Shown: piece after piece, positions 10,680 through 20,406 of the stretch
Numbering within the stretch: the stretch's first letter is position 1
Layout of the letters: each line of letters begins with the position of its first letter
The notes under the pieces: generated by a model
Database searches by the model: none
What the model was told of the DNA's origin: nothing
Seen by the model: the letters and a program-made list of their open reading frames with translations, nothing else
Program-made: the position numbers and the translations under genes
Source of the DNA: Symbiodinium natans
Taxonomy: Eukaryota > Sar > Dinophyceae > Suessiales > Symbiodiniaceae
NCBI GenBank assembly: GCA_905221605.1
Contig: CAJNDS010002734.1
Coordinates: 965,779 to 1,029,778, forward strand
Reading direction: 5' to 3'
DNA: 64,000 bases

Positions 10680-10964
10680 TTCGAGCAGCCAGTGCTGACT
10701 GTATTGCATGAGCTCCTCCATGTGCTCAAGGAAGGCACTTTCCTCCAAACCACTGCGTTCCAAAAACAGATGATTGACATTCGCGAAACTCCCCAAACCC
10801 CAAACATTGAATCCCGGCCTCTAATCTGTACTACTGTACCATGGCTCTACCGCGTAGTTGAGCATAGTGGTCCGGCAATGCGCCAGAACGCCTTGCTGCC
10901 AAAGCTTCGCGCAGGGCGGCTGTTTGACGGGCAAAGAAGGTCGTGCGTTGGATCAGTTCCCTAA
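10680..10964 (+). CDS. long terminal exon, unrecognised protein
   Basis: After TGCCTGCAG there is an open frame of about 95 codons to TAA. It begins FEQPVLTVLHELLHVLKEGT, then LQTTAFQKQMIDIRE, and ends in a basic segment (LLPKLRAGRLFDGQRR). The first half is amphipathic and helix-like. It could belong to the preceding gene if the TGA at 10480 is not used, or be a separate short gene. Confidence 0.5.
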   Translation, partial: FEQPVLTVLHELLHVLKEGTFLQTTAFQKQMIDIRETPQTPNIESRPLICTTVPWLYRVVEHSGPAMRQNALLPKLRAGRLFDGQRRSCVGSVP

Positions 10965-11092
10965 AGCCTTAATTTTATACACCCCTCAACCCTAAACCCT
11001 CAACCCTTAACCCCAAACCCCAAGCCCCAAACCCGAAACCCCAAACCCTAAACCCTAAACCCTAAACCCTGGCCCTTACAATCGCCCGGGAG

Positions 11093-12444
11093 ATGCGCGC
11101 CGCCCTGGCCGAGCGAGCGCGGCGCGCTGCCTCGGCGCTTCGGGCGCCCCCGCCCACCTCGGAGCGCCTTGTCTTGGGGGAAAAGAAAGGCTTAGGGTTC
11201 AGGGTTAGGGTATAGGGTTTAGGGTTTGGGGTTTAGGGTTGTTTTCTCAGAGTGTTGGAAAATATTTCCCTCGCCCACCTCGGAGCACCTTGTCTTGGGG
11301 GGTGGTTTCGGGTGGTTTGTTTCAGGGTTTGGGGTTTAATTAGGGTTTGAGGTTAAGGGTTTAGGATTTAGGGTTTAGGGTTTGGGAGGTTGATGTTGGG
11401 GTTTGGGTTGTGGGGCGGTTTTCGGCTTCAGGGGGGTTTGGCCAGAACCCTGCAGGGTTGAGGAATGAGGACGTTCCACCCGGAAAATTCCTGAATCAAG
11501 GGGTTTTTGGCGTCCCTGGGCGCAGGCACGGTTGAGTTCCAGGAGTGGTCAGAGATGCCTTGAGCAGCTGGAAGTTTTCCATATTGGGGGTAACTTCTTG
11601 GGATTCTTATCATAAGGGGATCCTACTATTTGGGGCTCTATATTATAGGGGTTCCTTGTTACCGTAAAACACCCCCCCAAGCTGCCGTTGCTGTAAGGTT
11701 GGAGGTAGTGCTGCGACGCGTGACGCATGCTGACTGCGCAGCAATTCCGGCCGAGGCCTGCAAAGATCTTGTGAGGGTCACTGCAAGGTTTGGTTTAGGG
11801 TTTAGGGTTTAGGGTTTGGGGTTTGGGGTTTGGGGTTTGGGGTTTAGGGTTCCCAGCACCACCTGAAACTCAGTCGGGGGTTTACGAAAGGGATCCCTAA
11901 CATAGACCCCCAAACAGTAGGAGCCCTTTATAATACGAAGGACCCCAATAAGGCACCCCCTCATATCGTAAACCCCCCAGCTCCGCCTGAGTGGCATGAC
12001 AGAAGGACCTAGCCACGGCGGTGAAGTGCGCCAAGGGGAGCGAGGAGTCCTTGGCAAAGTCGCTGAAGCACATTCAGGAGCCTCTTGCCGAGCTTTGTTT
12101 AGGGTTTAGGGTTTAAGGTTGAGGGATGACGCAGTCATGACGCAGTCATTTGGGGGATGCTTGCCCACGGAGCGACATGCAGGAGAACATAGGTGCGAGT
12201 GCTTCAGACTGGAGGCGTCTTTGCTGCAGCATTAATATCAATATGTTGGGGGATCCGCGTTCAAAGTTTTTAGTATATGTTGAGAGCATGAATCTATTAA
12301 ACGAGTCATGTGTTAACCTATGAAAACACGTCAATCTTCGGGGGGGGGGGTACGGGACTATATTCAGGGACCACGTAACTTCCCTACCCTAAACCCTCAA
12401 CCCTCAACCCTCAACCCTCCACCCTCCACCCTCAACCCTCCACC

Positions 12445-12476
<32 letters not shown>

Positions 12477-13066
12477 AGCCTCAACCCTCAAGCCTCAACC
12501 CTAACCATACATGAAGGGAACCCTAATTAAGAACTGGGGGGGGGGGGGGAGGCGAATCCACGGAGCCCTGGCCCTCTTCGAAGCCCTGGCATCCGAGGGC
12601 GGCGCTTTGGTGGGGAGGCGACGTTGAGAAGCACCGGGCAGCGAGGGGTTTGGGGTCGCTTAGGGTTTGGGGGTTAGGGTTTGGGGTTTAGGGTTTAGGG
12701 TTTGGGGTTTAGGGTTTGGGGTTTAGGGTTTAGGATTTGGGGTTTAGGGTTTAGGGTTTGCCCCCAATGTGTTCGCCGGAGGTCCTGGTTTGAGGTGAAG
12801 ATGCAAGGCCGCTTGAAGGAGCTGCAGAAGTTCAGCTTCTTGGCGCGGGGGGTCTATGTGGGTTTAGGGTTTAGGGTTTAGGGTTTAGGGTTTAGGGTTT
12901 AGGGTTTAGGGTTTAGGGTTTAGGGTTTAGGGTTTAGGGGGCGGGGTTTAGGAAAGTGAAGCCAGGCTATGACGCAGACCCGCGAGTTGCAGGGCTGGTG
13001 CGGCGGGCGGCCGCCTCCGCCAGCAGTGCAGCGGACAGATTGAGCTGGGAGGAGCGAAGTCATTGA
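11093..13066 (+). CDS. multi-exon unrecognised protein, stop at 13066
   Basis: Exons: 11093-~11189 (starts ATG after GGGAG; RAALAERARRAASALRAP), perhaps ~11454-11528, 11682-11787 (LEVVLRRVTHADCAAIPAEA, |GTTTGG), 12006-12096 (CAKGSEESLAKSLKHIQEPL, T|GTTTAG), 12552-12609 (IHGALALFEALASEGGAL|GTGGGG), 12782-12861 (FEVKMQGRLKELQKFSFLAR, G|GTTTAG) and 12952-13066 (GYDADPRVAGLVRRAAASAS, then TGA; acceptor TTTAG|G from the repeat). The composition is alpha-helical and Ala/Arg/Glu-rich. Two donors and one acceptor come from TTTAGGG units. The exon 11682 acceptor lies at the end of a family A element. No function recognised. Confidence 0.6.
11190..11420. repeat. TTTAGGG-type tracts with embedded exon-tail copy
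   Basis: Two runs of diverged GGGTTTAG units (11190-11242 and 11320-11420) flank a 30-bp near-copy (11272-11301) of the 3' end of exon 11093-11189 (11151-11180). No other gene is visible here. Confidence 0.8.
11585..11980. repeat. introner family A, copies 3 and 4
   Basis: Copy 3 (about 11585-11681, reverse orientation) ends ACCGTAAAACACCCCCC followed by CAAG, the acceptor of exon 11682. Copy 4 (about 11876-11980) reads GGGGGTTTACGAAAGGG at left and ATATCGTAAACCCCCC at right, and its end (CCCCCCAG) lies 25 bp before exon 12006. Both thus occupy the introns on either side of exon 11682-11787. Confidence 0.75.
12383..12510. repeat. variant tract of CCCTCAA / CCCTCCA heptamers
   Basis: About 17 heptamers are mostly CCCTCAA with CCCTCCA interspersed, instead of CCCTAAA. 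The variant unit has been amplified locally. It lies upstream of exon 12552-12609. Confidence 0.9.
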
Positions 13067-13196
13067 GGGCTATCTAGAGCTCCAGATCATCTGCCGACCT
13101 CCGGGTTTAGGGTTTAGGGTTTAGGGTTTAGGGTTTAGGGTTTGAGGTTTAGGGTGCCTCAATATTTTACGACACGGGTACTCATCCGCTTGCGAG

Positions 13197-14212
13197 GACG
13201 ACTGCGTCTTCGCAGACGAGGTGGGCATGCTTCGCAGAGAGGTATGGCTCGAATGTCCAGGGTCGGCAGCAGCACGGTCATATTTGGGGGTTTACGAAAA
13301 TAGGGGACCCCAAATAGAGATTTAGATAGTAGGATTCCCTTACAAGAAGGAACCACAAGAAGAAGGTAATCCGACTTTCGGAAACCCCCATAACCCTAAA
13401 CCCTAAACCCTAAACCCTAAACCCTAAGCCCTAATAATTGGTGTAAAGGCCCCGGAGACTTCCATCGCTTCGGACAAAGTGCCGGAGACACCGCCCGAGT
13501 GGACAGGACGCGGAGACCTCAGAGTTGCGTAGAGAAGGACAGTTTAGGGTTTAGGGTTTAGGGTTTACGGTTTAGGGTTTAGCATTTAGGGTTTGGGGTT
13601 TAGGGTTCAGGGTTCAGGGTTTAGGGTTTGGGGTACCAGGCTTGGTTTTCATGCGGGCACTGCATAGCACCTTTAGGCTCTAGGGTTTAGGGTTTAGGGT
13701 TTAGGGTGATTTGCATAGCAGTAGTTGTGCGTGCATAGTGTCGGGCATTGTCGGGCAACAGTCTCTTGACTACTCGCGGTGCTTTCAGGTATGTAATCTA
13801 CTAATTGCTTAAGAACCCTTCCCTATTAAGGTTAATGTAGGGTTCATTTTGTTTTTAATTCTTTGGGCTTCTTAAGCAATTAGTAGTAATAGGCACAGGT
13901 CTGACGTGCTTTCGCTTCGTGGGATGGAACAAAGGGACTGCTACTGCCGTAACTGCCTACTGTCTTCTACTCCCTCCCGTGATCAAGTACGACTACGGCG
14001 ACCTGTTACTTTCAGCGCAGATAATAATCAACAAGAGACTTGCCTCACTTTTCTTTCACCAGAGGTGCGGAGGATGCGCCACAGCCCACCGTGATCGGTC
14101 ACGCGCAGGGCACGGAGGCCAATGGTTTGGGCCGAACGTTCCATCTGCAGTTGACCGGTTGAGAGAGGATGCTGTCGATGCGGCAATGGCGTGGACTAAA
14201 CATAAGGTCTGA
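13197..14212 (+). CDS. multi-exon unrecognised protein with hydrophobic terminal exon
   Basis: Exons: 13197-13241 (DDCVFADEVGMLRRE|GTATGG), 13449-~13540 (open in two frames), 13761-13787 (SLDYSRCFQ, ending CAG|GTATGT) and 13899-14212. The last is about 104 codons after GGCACAG: a hydrophobic stretch (AVTAYCLLLPPVIKYDYGDL), a Cys/His-rich piece (FFHQRCGGCATAHRD) and a C-terminal helix (LREDAVDAAMAWTKHKV) before TGA. A family C element occupies the intron before it. The exact phase of the small exon is unresolved. No family recognised. Confidence 0.55.
13287..13391. repeat. introner family A, copy 5
   Basis: GGGGGTTTACGAAAATAGG at left and CGACTTTCGGAAACCCCC at right are inverted repeats, followed directly by a CCCTAAA tract. 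It lies in the intron between exons 13197-13241 and 13449-13540. Confidence 0.8.
13795..13886. repeat. introner family C, copy 2
   Basis: CTACTAATTGCTTAAGAACC and TTCTTAAGCAATTAGTAG are near-perfect 17-bp inverted ends, flanked on both sides by TAAT (possible 4-bp target duplication). It lies within the intron that starts CAG|GTATGT at 13788. Confidence 0.85.
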
Positions 14213-14449
14213 AACAGTGGCTACTGTAAAGCCTGCAGCAAACCTGCCATGCAGGTCACTTGCCCATTTGTTTATCAACTCTACAATGCCAAATGAACAT
14301 GGGCAAGGTACACTGTAAATATACACACACACACACGGCGGAAAGAGCTGAAGGAAATCTGAGAAGCGAAGCAGCAGTTCTCCATGCTCGTGAACCCTGA
14401 ACATCCTAAGCCCTGAGTCCTGAACAGCCTAAACCCTAAACATCCTAAC

Positions 14450-14450
14450 C

Positions 14451-14480
<30 letters not shown>
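14450..14480. repeat. homopolymer C run
   Basis: About 29 consecutive C residues followed by nine A, at the end of a diverged CCCTAAACA-type tract. Comparable G or C runs lie at 12340, 12537, 21287, 25449, 27776, 29748 and 49777. Confidence 0.9.
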
Positions 14481-14482
<2 letters not shown>

Positions 14483-14569
14483 AAAAAAATAACCGAAAAC
14501 AACCTAAAAGCCCTAAAAACATCTACAAACCTTAGCTCGTTGTCAGCTCCTGTAAGGCGCTGAAGCCAG

Positions 14570-15992
14570 CAAAGCCTGGGCCCGCTCAAGCGCAGGAGCA
14601 TGCTGTTTTTGGCTGTCTATAGTTGATTTACGGTCTGTCAATTTTATACCCCATGCTCAGTAATGTCATACATATGCATGTAGCTCGAAGCACTGTGTAA
14701 ATACGTATATATATATATATATCGTATACTATATCATATCATATCGTACCATATTACGTCATAGTATGTTTTTGCCTGTGCCATATGTGAAGGAGCCCAC
14801 AACCCCGTGGTGCTGCTGCTGCTGCCGGCGACGTGCAGTCGCGCCAGTACAGGCCATGTGCTCCGTAGCCCTTACCCTTGAGGGTTTAGGGTTTAGGGTT
14901 TAGGGTTTAGGGTTTAGGGTTTAGGATTTAGGGTTTAGGGTTTAGGGTTTAGGTCGCCAGAAGCAACCGTCAAAGCTTCGCGTGTCGGCCTCGCGCAAAC
15001 TGCCTGAGCTGATGAGTTGTTCCTGAGGGCATGGTGAACCATGATCCACTTCGCGATACAGTTTTCTACGCGATACATGCTCGTGATGTGCTGCAGAGTC
15101 TGTTCTTCTTCCAGCCCGGTCTAATCTTTCTATGAGTGCGACATGTCGTCGCGAGCCGACTGAAACTCCAGCAACCAGCCATGGTGTCGAATGTTTCGAA
15201 CGGTTGAGTCTGCAGATCAAAGTTAAGATTCTGCCCCCCTCGGAAAGGGTCTGGGTCTTTTGAAGGTCTTCCAACAGGTGGGAGGGGGGGGGGGCGAGCG
15301 TGAAGCGAGGAAGAGCTGTTCCGTTGGCTCGGTTCGAGCACAGGTGCTGTGCCAGAAGCATCTTTCGCGTTCAGACTTCCCGCGCAGGCAGTTGCCGAGA
15401 CATCTCCGAAGCAGGCGTCTGAGGTATCTGCATCTGAACAGGACCATCTTCTGCCCTGAGCTGCGGCAGGAGAAAAGAAGGTCATCCATGCCCCACTTTC
15501 TTGGAAGTTCATGGTATTACCGAACCCGAATTATGGGTATAAGTACAATTCTATCACTGGTGAATGAGTTCCATGAACCTCCTAGTTTGGTCTCAGGCAA
15601 AGTCACGAGTGCTCGGCCTTGGGTGCAGGCTCTGCTACACCCTGGCCAAAGGGAAAGAGGCTTTCGCCAGATGCTTCTGCCCCAGCTTTCTAGACAACCG
15701 CCCTCAATCCACCGTGGTTTCCGGTCGCGGCTGAGTCTACAGACGCAGGCTACGATCCCGCCTTCCCTGCCTGCAGCCCTTGCCAGCCGCGCACCCAGAT
15801 TGGACTCGGGGTTTGTAGGGTAAAGTGCGGGCCCAAAGTATGGGCCCTTCAACTGATGGGTCCTTGTAATCGTATGATTTTCGCTCTTATCTGTGCTCAT
15901 TAAAATGGTTTCACTACATGCTGCCTCCTCAACAACCGCCCACGGACCCGGCTAGGGCAAAAGCTCAACCTAGACCCACAGCAGGGCCTTGA
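14570..15992 (+). CDS. exon cluster, unrecognised protein(s)
   Basis: Candidates: ~14573-14622 (PAKPGPAQAQEHAVFG, TAG), ~14794-14849 (RGAAAAAGDVQSRQYRP), 14960-15028 (KQPSKLRVSASRKLPELM), 15097-~15249 (ATCRREPTETPATSHGVECF then ERLSLQIKVKILPPSE), ~15310-15422 (GAVPEASFAFRLPAQAVAET), 15470-15506 (EKRRSSMPHFLG), 15586-~15769 (CRLCYTLAKGKEAFARCFCP) and ~15910-15992 (LPPQQPPTDPARAKAQPRP, TGA). The best-supported join is 15506/15586, where a 79-nt family B intron is removed and A+TT gives Ile. Minus-strand frames over 14942-15512 overlap these exons and were rejected. Several genes may be mixed here. Confidence 0.5.
15507..15585 (+). repeat. introner family B forming a complete 79-nt intron
   Basis: The sequence begins GTTCATGGTATTAC and ends CCATGAACCTCCTAG. 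Both splice dinucleotides lie within the element's inverted ends (GGAAGTTCATGG / CCATGAACCTCC). The upstream exon (12 codons + A) and downstream exon (TT + open frame) join in phase. Confidence 0.85.
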
Positions 15993-16040
15993 GACATGTT
16001 TCATGTGTATGTCGCCCCATAGGATCTAAATTGAAGCACC

Positions 16041-16142
16041 ATGCGGACCCCCTTCCGCCGGGCTCCCACCGAACTCACCGAACTGTGCTACGCTGCTACA
16101 TGGTGCAAAGATCGTGCTGTCTGGCGTAAACTAACGCCCTAA
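16041..16142 (+). CDS. small open frame, unrecognised
   Basis: ATG to TAA, 33 codons (MRTPFRRAPTELTELCYAAT...). It is not bounded by tracts or elements and may be a first exon, a short ORF or chance. Confidence 0.25.
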   Translation: MRTPFRRAPTELTELCYAATWCKDRAVWRKLTP

Positions 16143-16207
16143 GCGCAGACTGGCCACTTGCGTGAATCGGGATACCCCAAACCCCAAGCCCTAAACCCTG
16201 CCAACCA

Positions 16208-17696
16208 GGACCTCACCTCCGTGCGAAAGCTTCTGTGAGGCCGGGAATGGTGCATTCAACCTGGACGTGCCGTGTGGTTGTCTAGCAATGTCTAGTTTAG
16301 GGTTTGGGGGAACTTTAGTCAAGGTTCTGGACTCAGGTTTGCAGTCAGAGGCGCAATAGGAGCACCCATGCGACCTCTCCCAAGACAGTTTTCGTCCCGC
16401 TTTGCACCTGCCGTGGTTCACTAGGCAGAAGTCTTCATCGAGCAGCCACTTGGCCTGGTGCCTACATACTGCTGGACTGTCCTGGGTACCTACTGCTTGA
16501 GAACCCCAAAAACGAAAAAATAGAAAATCCCCTTACTGCCCTTATAGGGAAGAACATGATTTGTTTTTTTGGGCTTCCTAAGCAAACAGTAGGTGCACAG
16601 CACGAACCGCTCACGCATCCGGCCTCGGCGCTGTCTCTACTTGTGCACAGACTCTACTTGGAGGTTCATGGGTACTTGTAAGTAGGGTTACGAGTAGGGT
16701 AACTATGGTTATAACCGTCTTTAGGGTACTTATAACTCCACTTTACAAATAGGGTAAATATGGTTGTACCTTTTGTAAGGGTACTTCCAACTCCACTTTT
16801 CAGTACCGAATATGCACTTTTAAGTAGCATTGCGGGGTCCAGAGGGGTCTTGCCATGCCAACGCCTTCAGACCTCAGAGCCACCACGCCGCCAGAATTTT
16901 TCCCGAGCTTGGACTGAAGATCAAAGTGGGATTTTGGGGTTTAGGGTTTAGGGTTTAGGGTTAAGATTTTAGGGTTTAGGGTTTAGGTTTCAGGGTTTAG
17001 CGTCTTGACTATGACCACAAATCCTGCCAGGCGTCTGTAGCGCCAACGGCAATGCATCCAGAGAGAGTTCATCGTAGGTTGTGGAGGAGGTCGTAGAGAG
17101 TCCATAGGGGGACACGGAGGTCTGTAGAAAGAGCTCGCAACGCCAACAAACCTACAGCCCAGGTCCATGGGTGGTTCGACGTTCTATAGTTCACAGGGGC
17201 AATCACACATATCGCACAAGGCGTCTGGCAACCTGGAAAGGCGAAACTAGCGGGCTTTGGGGTTTGGGGTTTAGGGTCCTTTCACCGCGACGCCTTAGGC
17301 CTGGGGCCTCAGTGGTTTAAATGGCAAGCGTTCACCCTTTGAGCAGAGGCGTCTTTCTCTCGGCACTGTCTAGGCTTTCTCCAAGTTAACATACGCCGCC
17401 CCTTGGAAACCTGGGCCAGAAGGTCCTTCCTGACAATTTCTGAACTCACAAAGCAGATTCACAACCCCACCAAACGGATCATGATACTCATGATGGGTAC
17501 TGGGAGGTTCAGGGTACTTATAACACCAATTGCAGCTGTACTTTAAAAGCCCCTTAAGGCCTCTAAGCAGGTTATAAGTAGACAGTTATAAGTGCCCATG
17601 AACCTCCAAATAGGCTGTAGTAGGCTCACCACAGCGAGTTCATGCCCAGTGGATGCTGGGCAGGCCGATCAGAACCAGCAGCCCGGGGAAGTCGGG
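16208..17696 (+). CDS. multi-exon unrecognised protein interrupted by introners
   Basis: Exons: ~16208-16233 (DLTSVRKL, CT|GTGAGG), ~16440-16485 (PLGLVPTYCWTVL), 16593-16663 (HEPLTHPASALSLLVHRLYL), 16873-~16935 (HHAARIFPELGLKIKVGFW), ~17027-17163 (two open pieces), 17420-17506 (LTISELTKQIHNPTKRIMIL) and 17635-17696 (FMPSGCWAGRSEPAARGSR, G|GTAAGA). Phase fits 16485/16593 (G+GT, Gly), where the intron is exactly a family C element, and 17506/17635 (AG+C, Ser), where the intron starts with a family B element. Exon 16663 also ends at a family B start. The stop is not identified and function is unknown. Confidence 0.55.
16486..16592 (+). repeat. introner family C forming a complete intron
   Basis: It begins GTACCTACTGCTTGAG and ends CCTAAGCAAACAGTAG. 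The inverted ends CTACTGCTTGAGAACCCC and GGGCTTCCTAAGCAAACAGTAG are flanked by GTAC at left and GTGC at right, a possible 4-bp target duplication with one change. Removal joins two open frames in phase. Confidence 0.8.
16664..16830. repeat. introner family B, compound copy
   Basis: The start GTTCATGGGTACTTGTAAG abuts the open exon ending TACTTGGAG. Inside, the CTCCACTTTA / GGGTAAATATGGTT segment is duplicated, so this looks like a tandemly extended copy without a clean right end. The acceptor is probably CCTTCAG at 16872. Confidence 0.7.
17507..17612. repeat. introner family B, copy at intron start
   Basis: The left end GTTCAGGGTACTTATAAC follows exon codons ACT GGG AG. The right end is AGTGCCCATGAACCTCCAAA. 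The acceptor CACCACAG lies about 20 bp downstream at 17634. Confidence 0.75.
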
Positions 17697-18099
17697 GTAA
17701 GACCGGCGGCAATGCCAGCAACAAATGAAATAGTCACCACGGTCCTCATTGCACTCCTTTCTGAACGACACGTCTGCGCTACGATTGCTCGTTCGTTGTC
17801 ACTATCGCATTGTGTTTCTCAATGACACAGTCGTATCTCACAAGCGAGAAGCATTCGACTGCTTGGCTGTTCACCCTGTCATATTATGATCCCCGAGGTT
17901 CCATGTGCCACCTGGACAACGAGTGCAGGGCTCTTACCGCAGATTTTTTTGCAAATGGGTAGTTCTAAATTAGGCTCGCCTATATAGTACGGCGCCCCTT
18001 TGTAGGACCCCGAAGGGGACCCTAGTTTGAGAGAACTACCAGGATGTTTCATCACCCTCTCCTCCGTTTGCTGCCATTGCTGCTGATTTTTCACAGGTG

Positions 18100-18208
18100 G
18101 AGGTTTACGAAAATAAGGGACCCCCGAATAAAGACCCCAAAATAGTAGGATTCCCTGTTTTGTAAGGACCCCCCCAATAAGGTATCCCTAGTTTCGGAAA
18201 CCCCCTGA
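18100..18208. repeat. introner family A, copy 6
   Basis: GGAGGTTTACGAAAATAAGG and AGTTTCGGAAACCCCC enclose AAATAGTAGGATTCCC and AAGGACCCCCCCAATAAGG, the canonical family A core. The stretch 17697-18100 before it holds no exon I can support. Confidence 0.85.
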
Positions 18209-18273
18209 CATGAGCATAACCCTGAACCCTAAACCCTAAACCCTAAACCCTAAACCCCAAAGTTGTAGCACAG

Positions 18274-20342
18274 GTGGAGGGGACCCCTTGGCTGCCTGCC
18301 ACCTCGGCGTTTGCCGTCGCGTCCTCTGGGCCGGCCCCGAGCTCGGCTCGCCAGGTGTTCAAACTGTGTCTCCGAGGCTGCCTATCAAGGGTTTTAGGGT
18401 TTTAGGGTTTTCGGGTTTAGGGCTTAAGGCTTAGGGTTTTAGGGTTTAGGGGGTCTAGGGTCTAGGGATGTTTAGGGATTTCAGGAGTTCAAGGATAGGG
18501 GATACCACGAGATGCAACCCAAACAAACATTGAAAGTGCGTCGATGCATGTGCTGTGCCGTGTGTCCGTGACGCCTCAAGTGGGGGAGCCGGATGTGATG
18601 ATCTGTCAAGACAAGAGTCAGCAGACCCTAAACCCTAAACCCTAAACCCTAAACCCTAAACCCTAAACCCTAAACCCTAAACCCTAAACCCTAAACCCTA
18701 AACCCTAAACCCTAAACCCTTAACCCTAACCCTGAACCCTAAACCCTGTTGGATGCAGAAAACCCCTTCACTTGATAAACCAGCCTAAACCCGACCTTTA
18801 TAACAGTCGAACACATTCTAGACCCGAGCATGAGCATGGCTTTCTCAGGCGCACTCTACTGTACTGCCCTGTCCCCTAAACCCTAAACCCTAAACCTTAA
18901 ACCCTAAATCCTACGCTTTTAAGCAGGGCGTGGGTTCTCAGTACGACGCAAAACGTTGCCAGCTGCCGACGCCCTTGCCACAGATGCCGCGGGGGGATGC
19001 TCAGCTTGAAACCATGGACCGGCGACGGGTGCCAGCTGATGGTTTTCGAGCCATGTTAGGGTTTAGGGTTTAGGGTTTAGGGTTTAGGGTTTAGGGATCA
19101 GGGTTTAGGGTTTAGGGTTTAGGGTTTAGGTTTAGGGTTTAGGGTTTAGGGTTTACCGGTTGAGGGGTCCGATTAGTTTTTCCCAAGTCACTGCTTCCAA
19201 CGGGATAGCATTGACAGGCTCGCTATGTTACATTCCACAGCCAGGCTCTGTAACGTGGGTTGAACCTCGTGCACTTAAATGTGCAGAGTAGGAGGCTGAC
19301 TGTGGCATGCGGTGGCCACCCTAAACCCTAAACCCTAAACCCTAAACCCTAAACCCTAAACCCTAAACCCTAAACCCTAAACCCTAAACCCTAAACCCTA
19401 AACCCTAAACCCTAAACCCATTCTGGCGTGTGCAGGACTTCCTGCTGTCGAAGGCAGCACGCCTGGACCGTGCCCTGCGCTCGCTGCCCAAAGCCGACCT
19501 GAAGTCCTTGCAGGCTCGAACATGTCAGTGTCCTTAAAAACCCGGTTTGGGGTTTAGGGTTTAGGGTTTAGGGTGTAGGGTGTAGGGTTTAGGGTTTCCC
19601 AAAGGCTCCTATGTAGTGCCTTTTTGGGGGTAGTACACTCGAATCTCCTTTAAACCAACCCAAAAGGAACTACATTAGAGCCTTCAGGCAAACCCCTATC
19701 AACGGACGCTGCATCAGAAGCGCCCATGACCTACACACGTCTGCACCTTGAGGCGTCCTCTCACAAGAAGGCGCGCAAGCTCCTTCGCAGCCTCTCCTAC
19801 CCTGCGAGACCGCAGGCCCTCTGTCTGACATCCTTGCACTTCCTGCGTTCCTCAAGCGAGGGCTCGAGTAGGTTTGCTACGTATGCCGCTCGCTGCCGTG
19901 CCTAAACCCTAAACCCTAAACCCTAAACCCTAAACCCTAAACCCTAAACCCTAAACCCTAAACCCTAAACCCTAAACCCTAAACCCTAAACCGCAAAACC
20001 AAACAGTCGGCGCCCCGGAAGGCCAACAGCGACACCGCAGAGAAGATCCAGAGCCGGATCGACGTCCTCACTGGCACCAAGAGCACCTTACCAGTAGAGT
20101 AGGCAACCTTTAACCTTTTTAGGGGAATATACTCCCCTTATAATCCCAAAGGTTAACCTTTACTTCCCCTAGCTACTGGCAACTAAGGCACGGCGGTGTC
20201 CTCTGCCAAGAAGATGCCGCCGCTGACCGAAGCGCTCCACATGGGGCCGGACATGGCGCCTCGACCCTCATCCGGGCTCGTGCGAGCATCCATGCCACCC
20301 AACGATCGCAGGGTGCAGCAGAGTTGAAGAACAGGGTGACAC

Positions 20343-20406
<64 letters not shown>

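Noticed and set aside
14942-15512. Overlapping minus-strand frames of 139 and 148 codons
   Set aside because: They cover + strand exons whose join across the 79-nt family B intron is phase-consistent.
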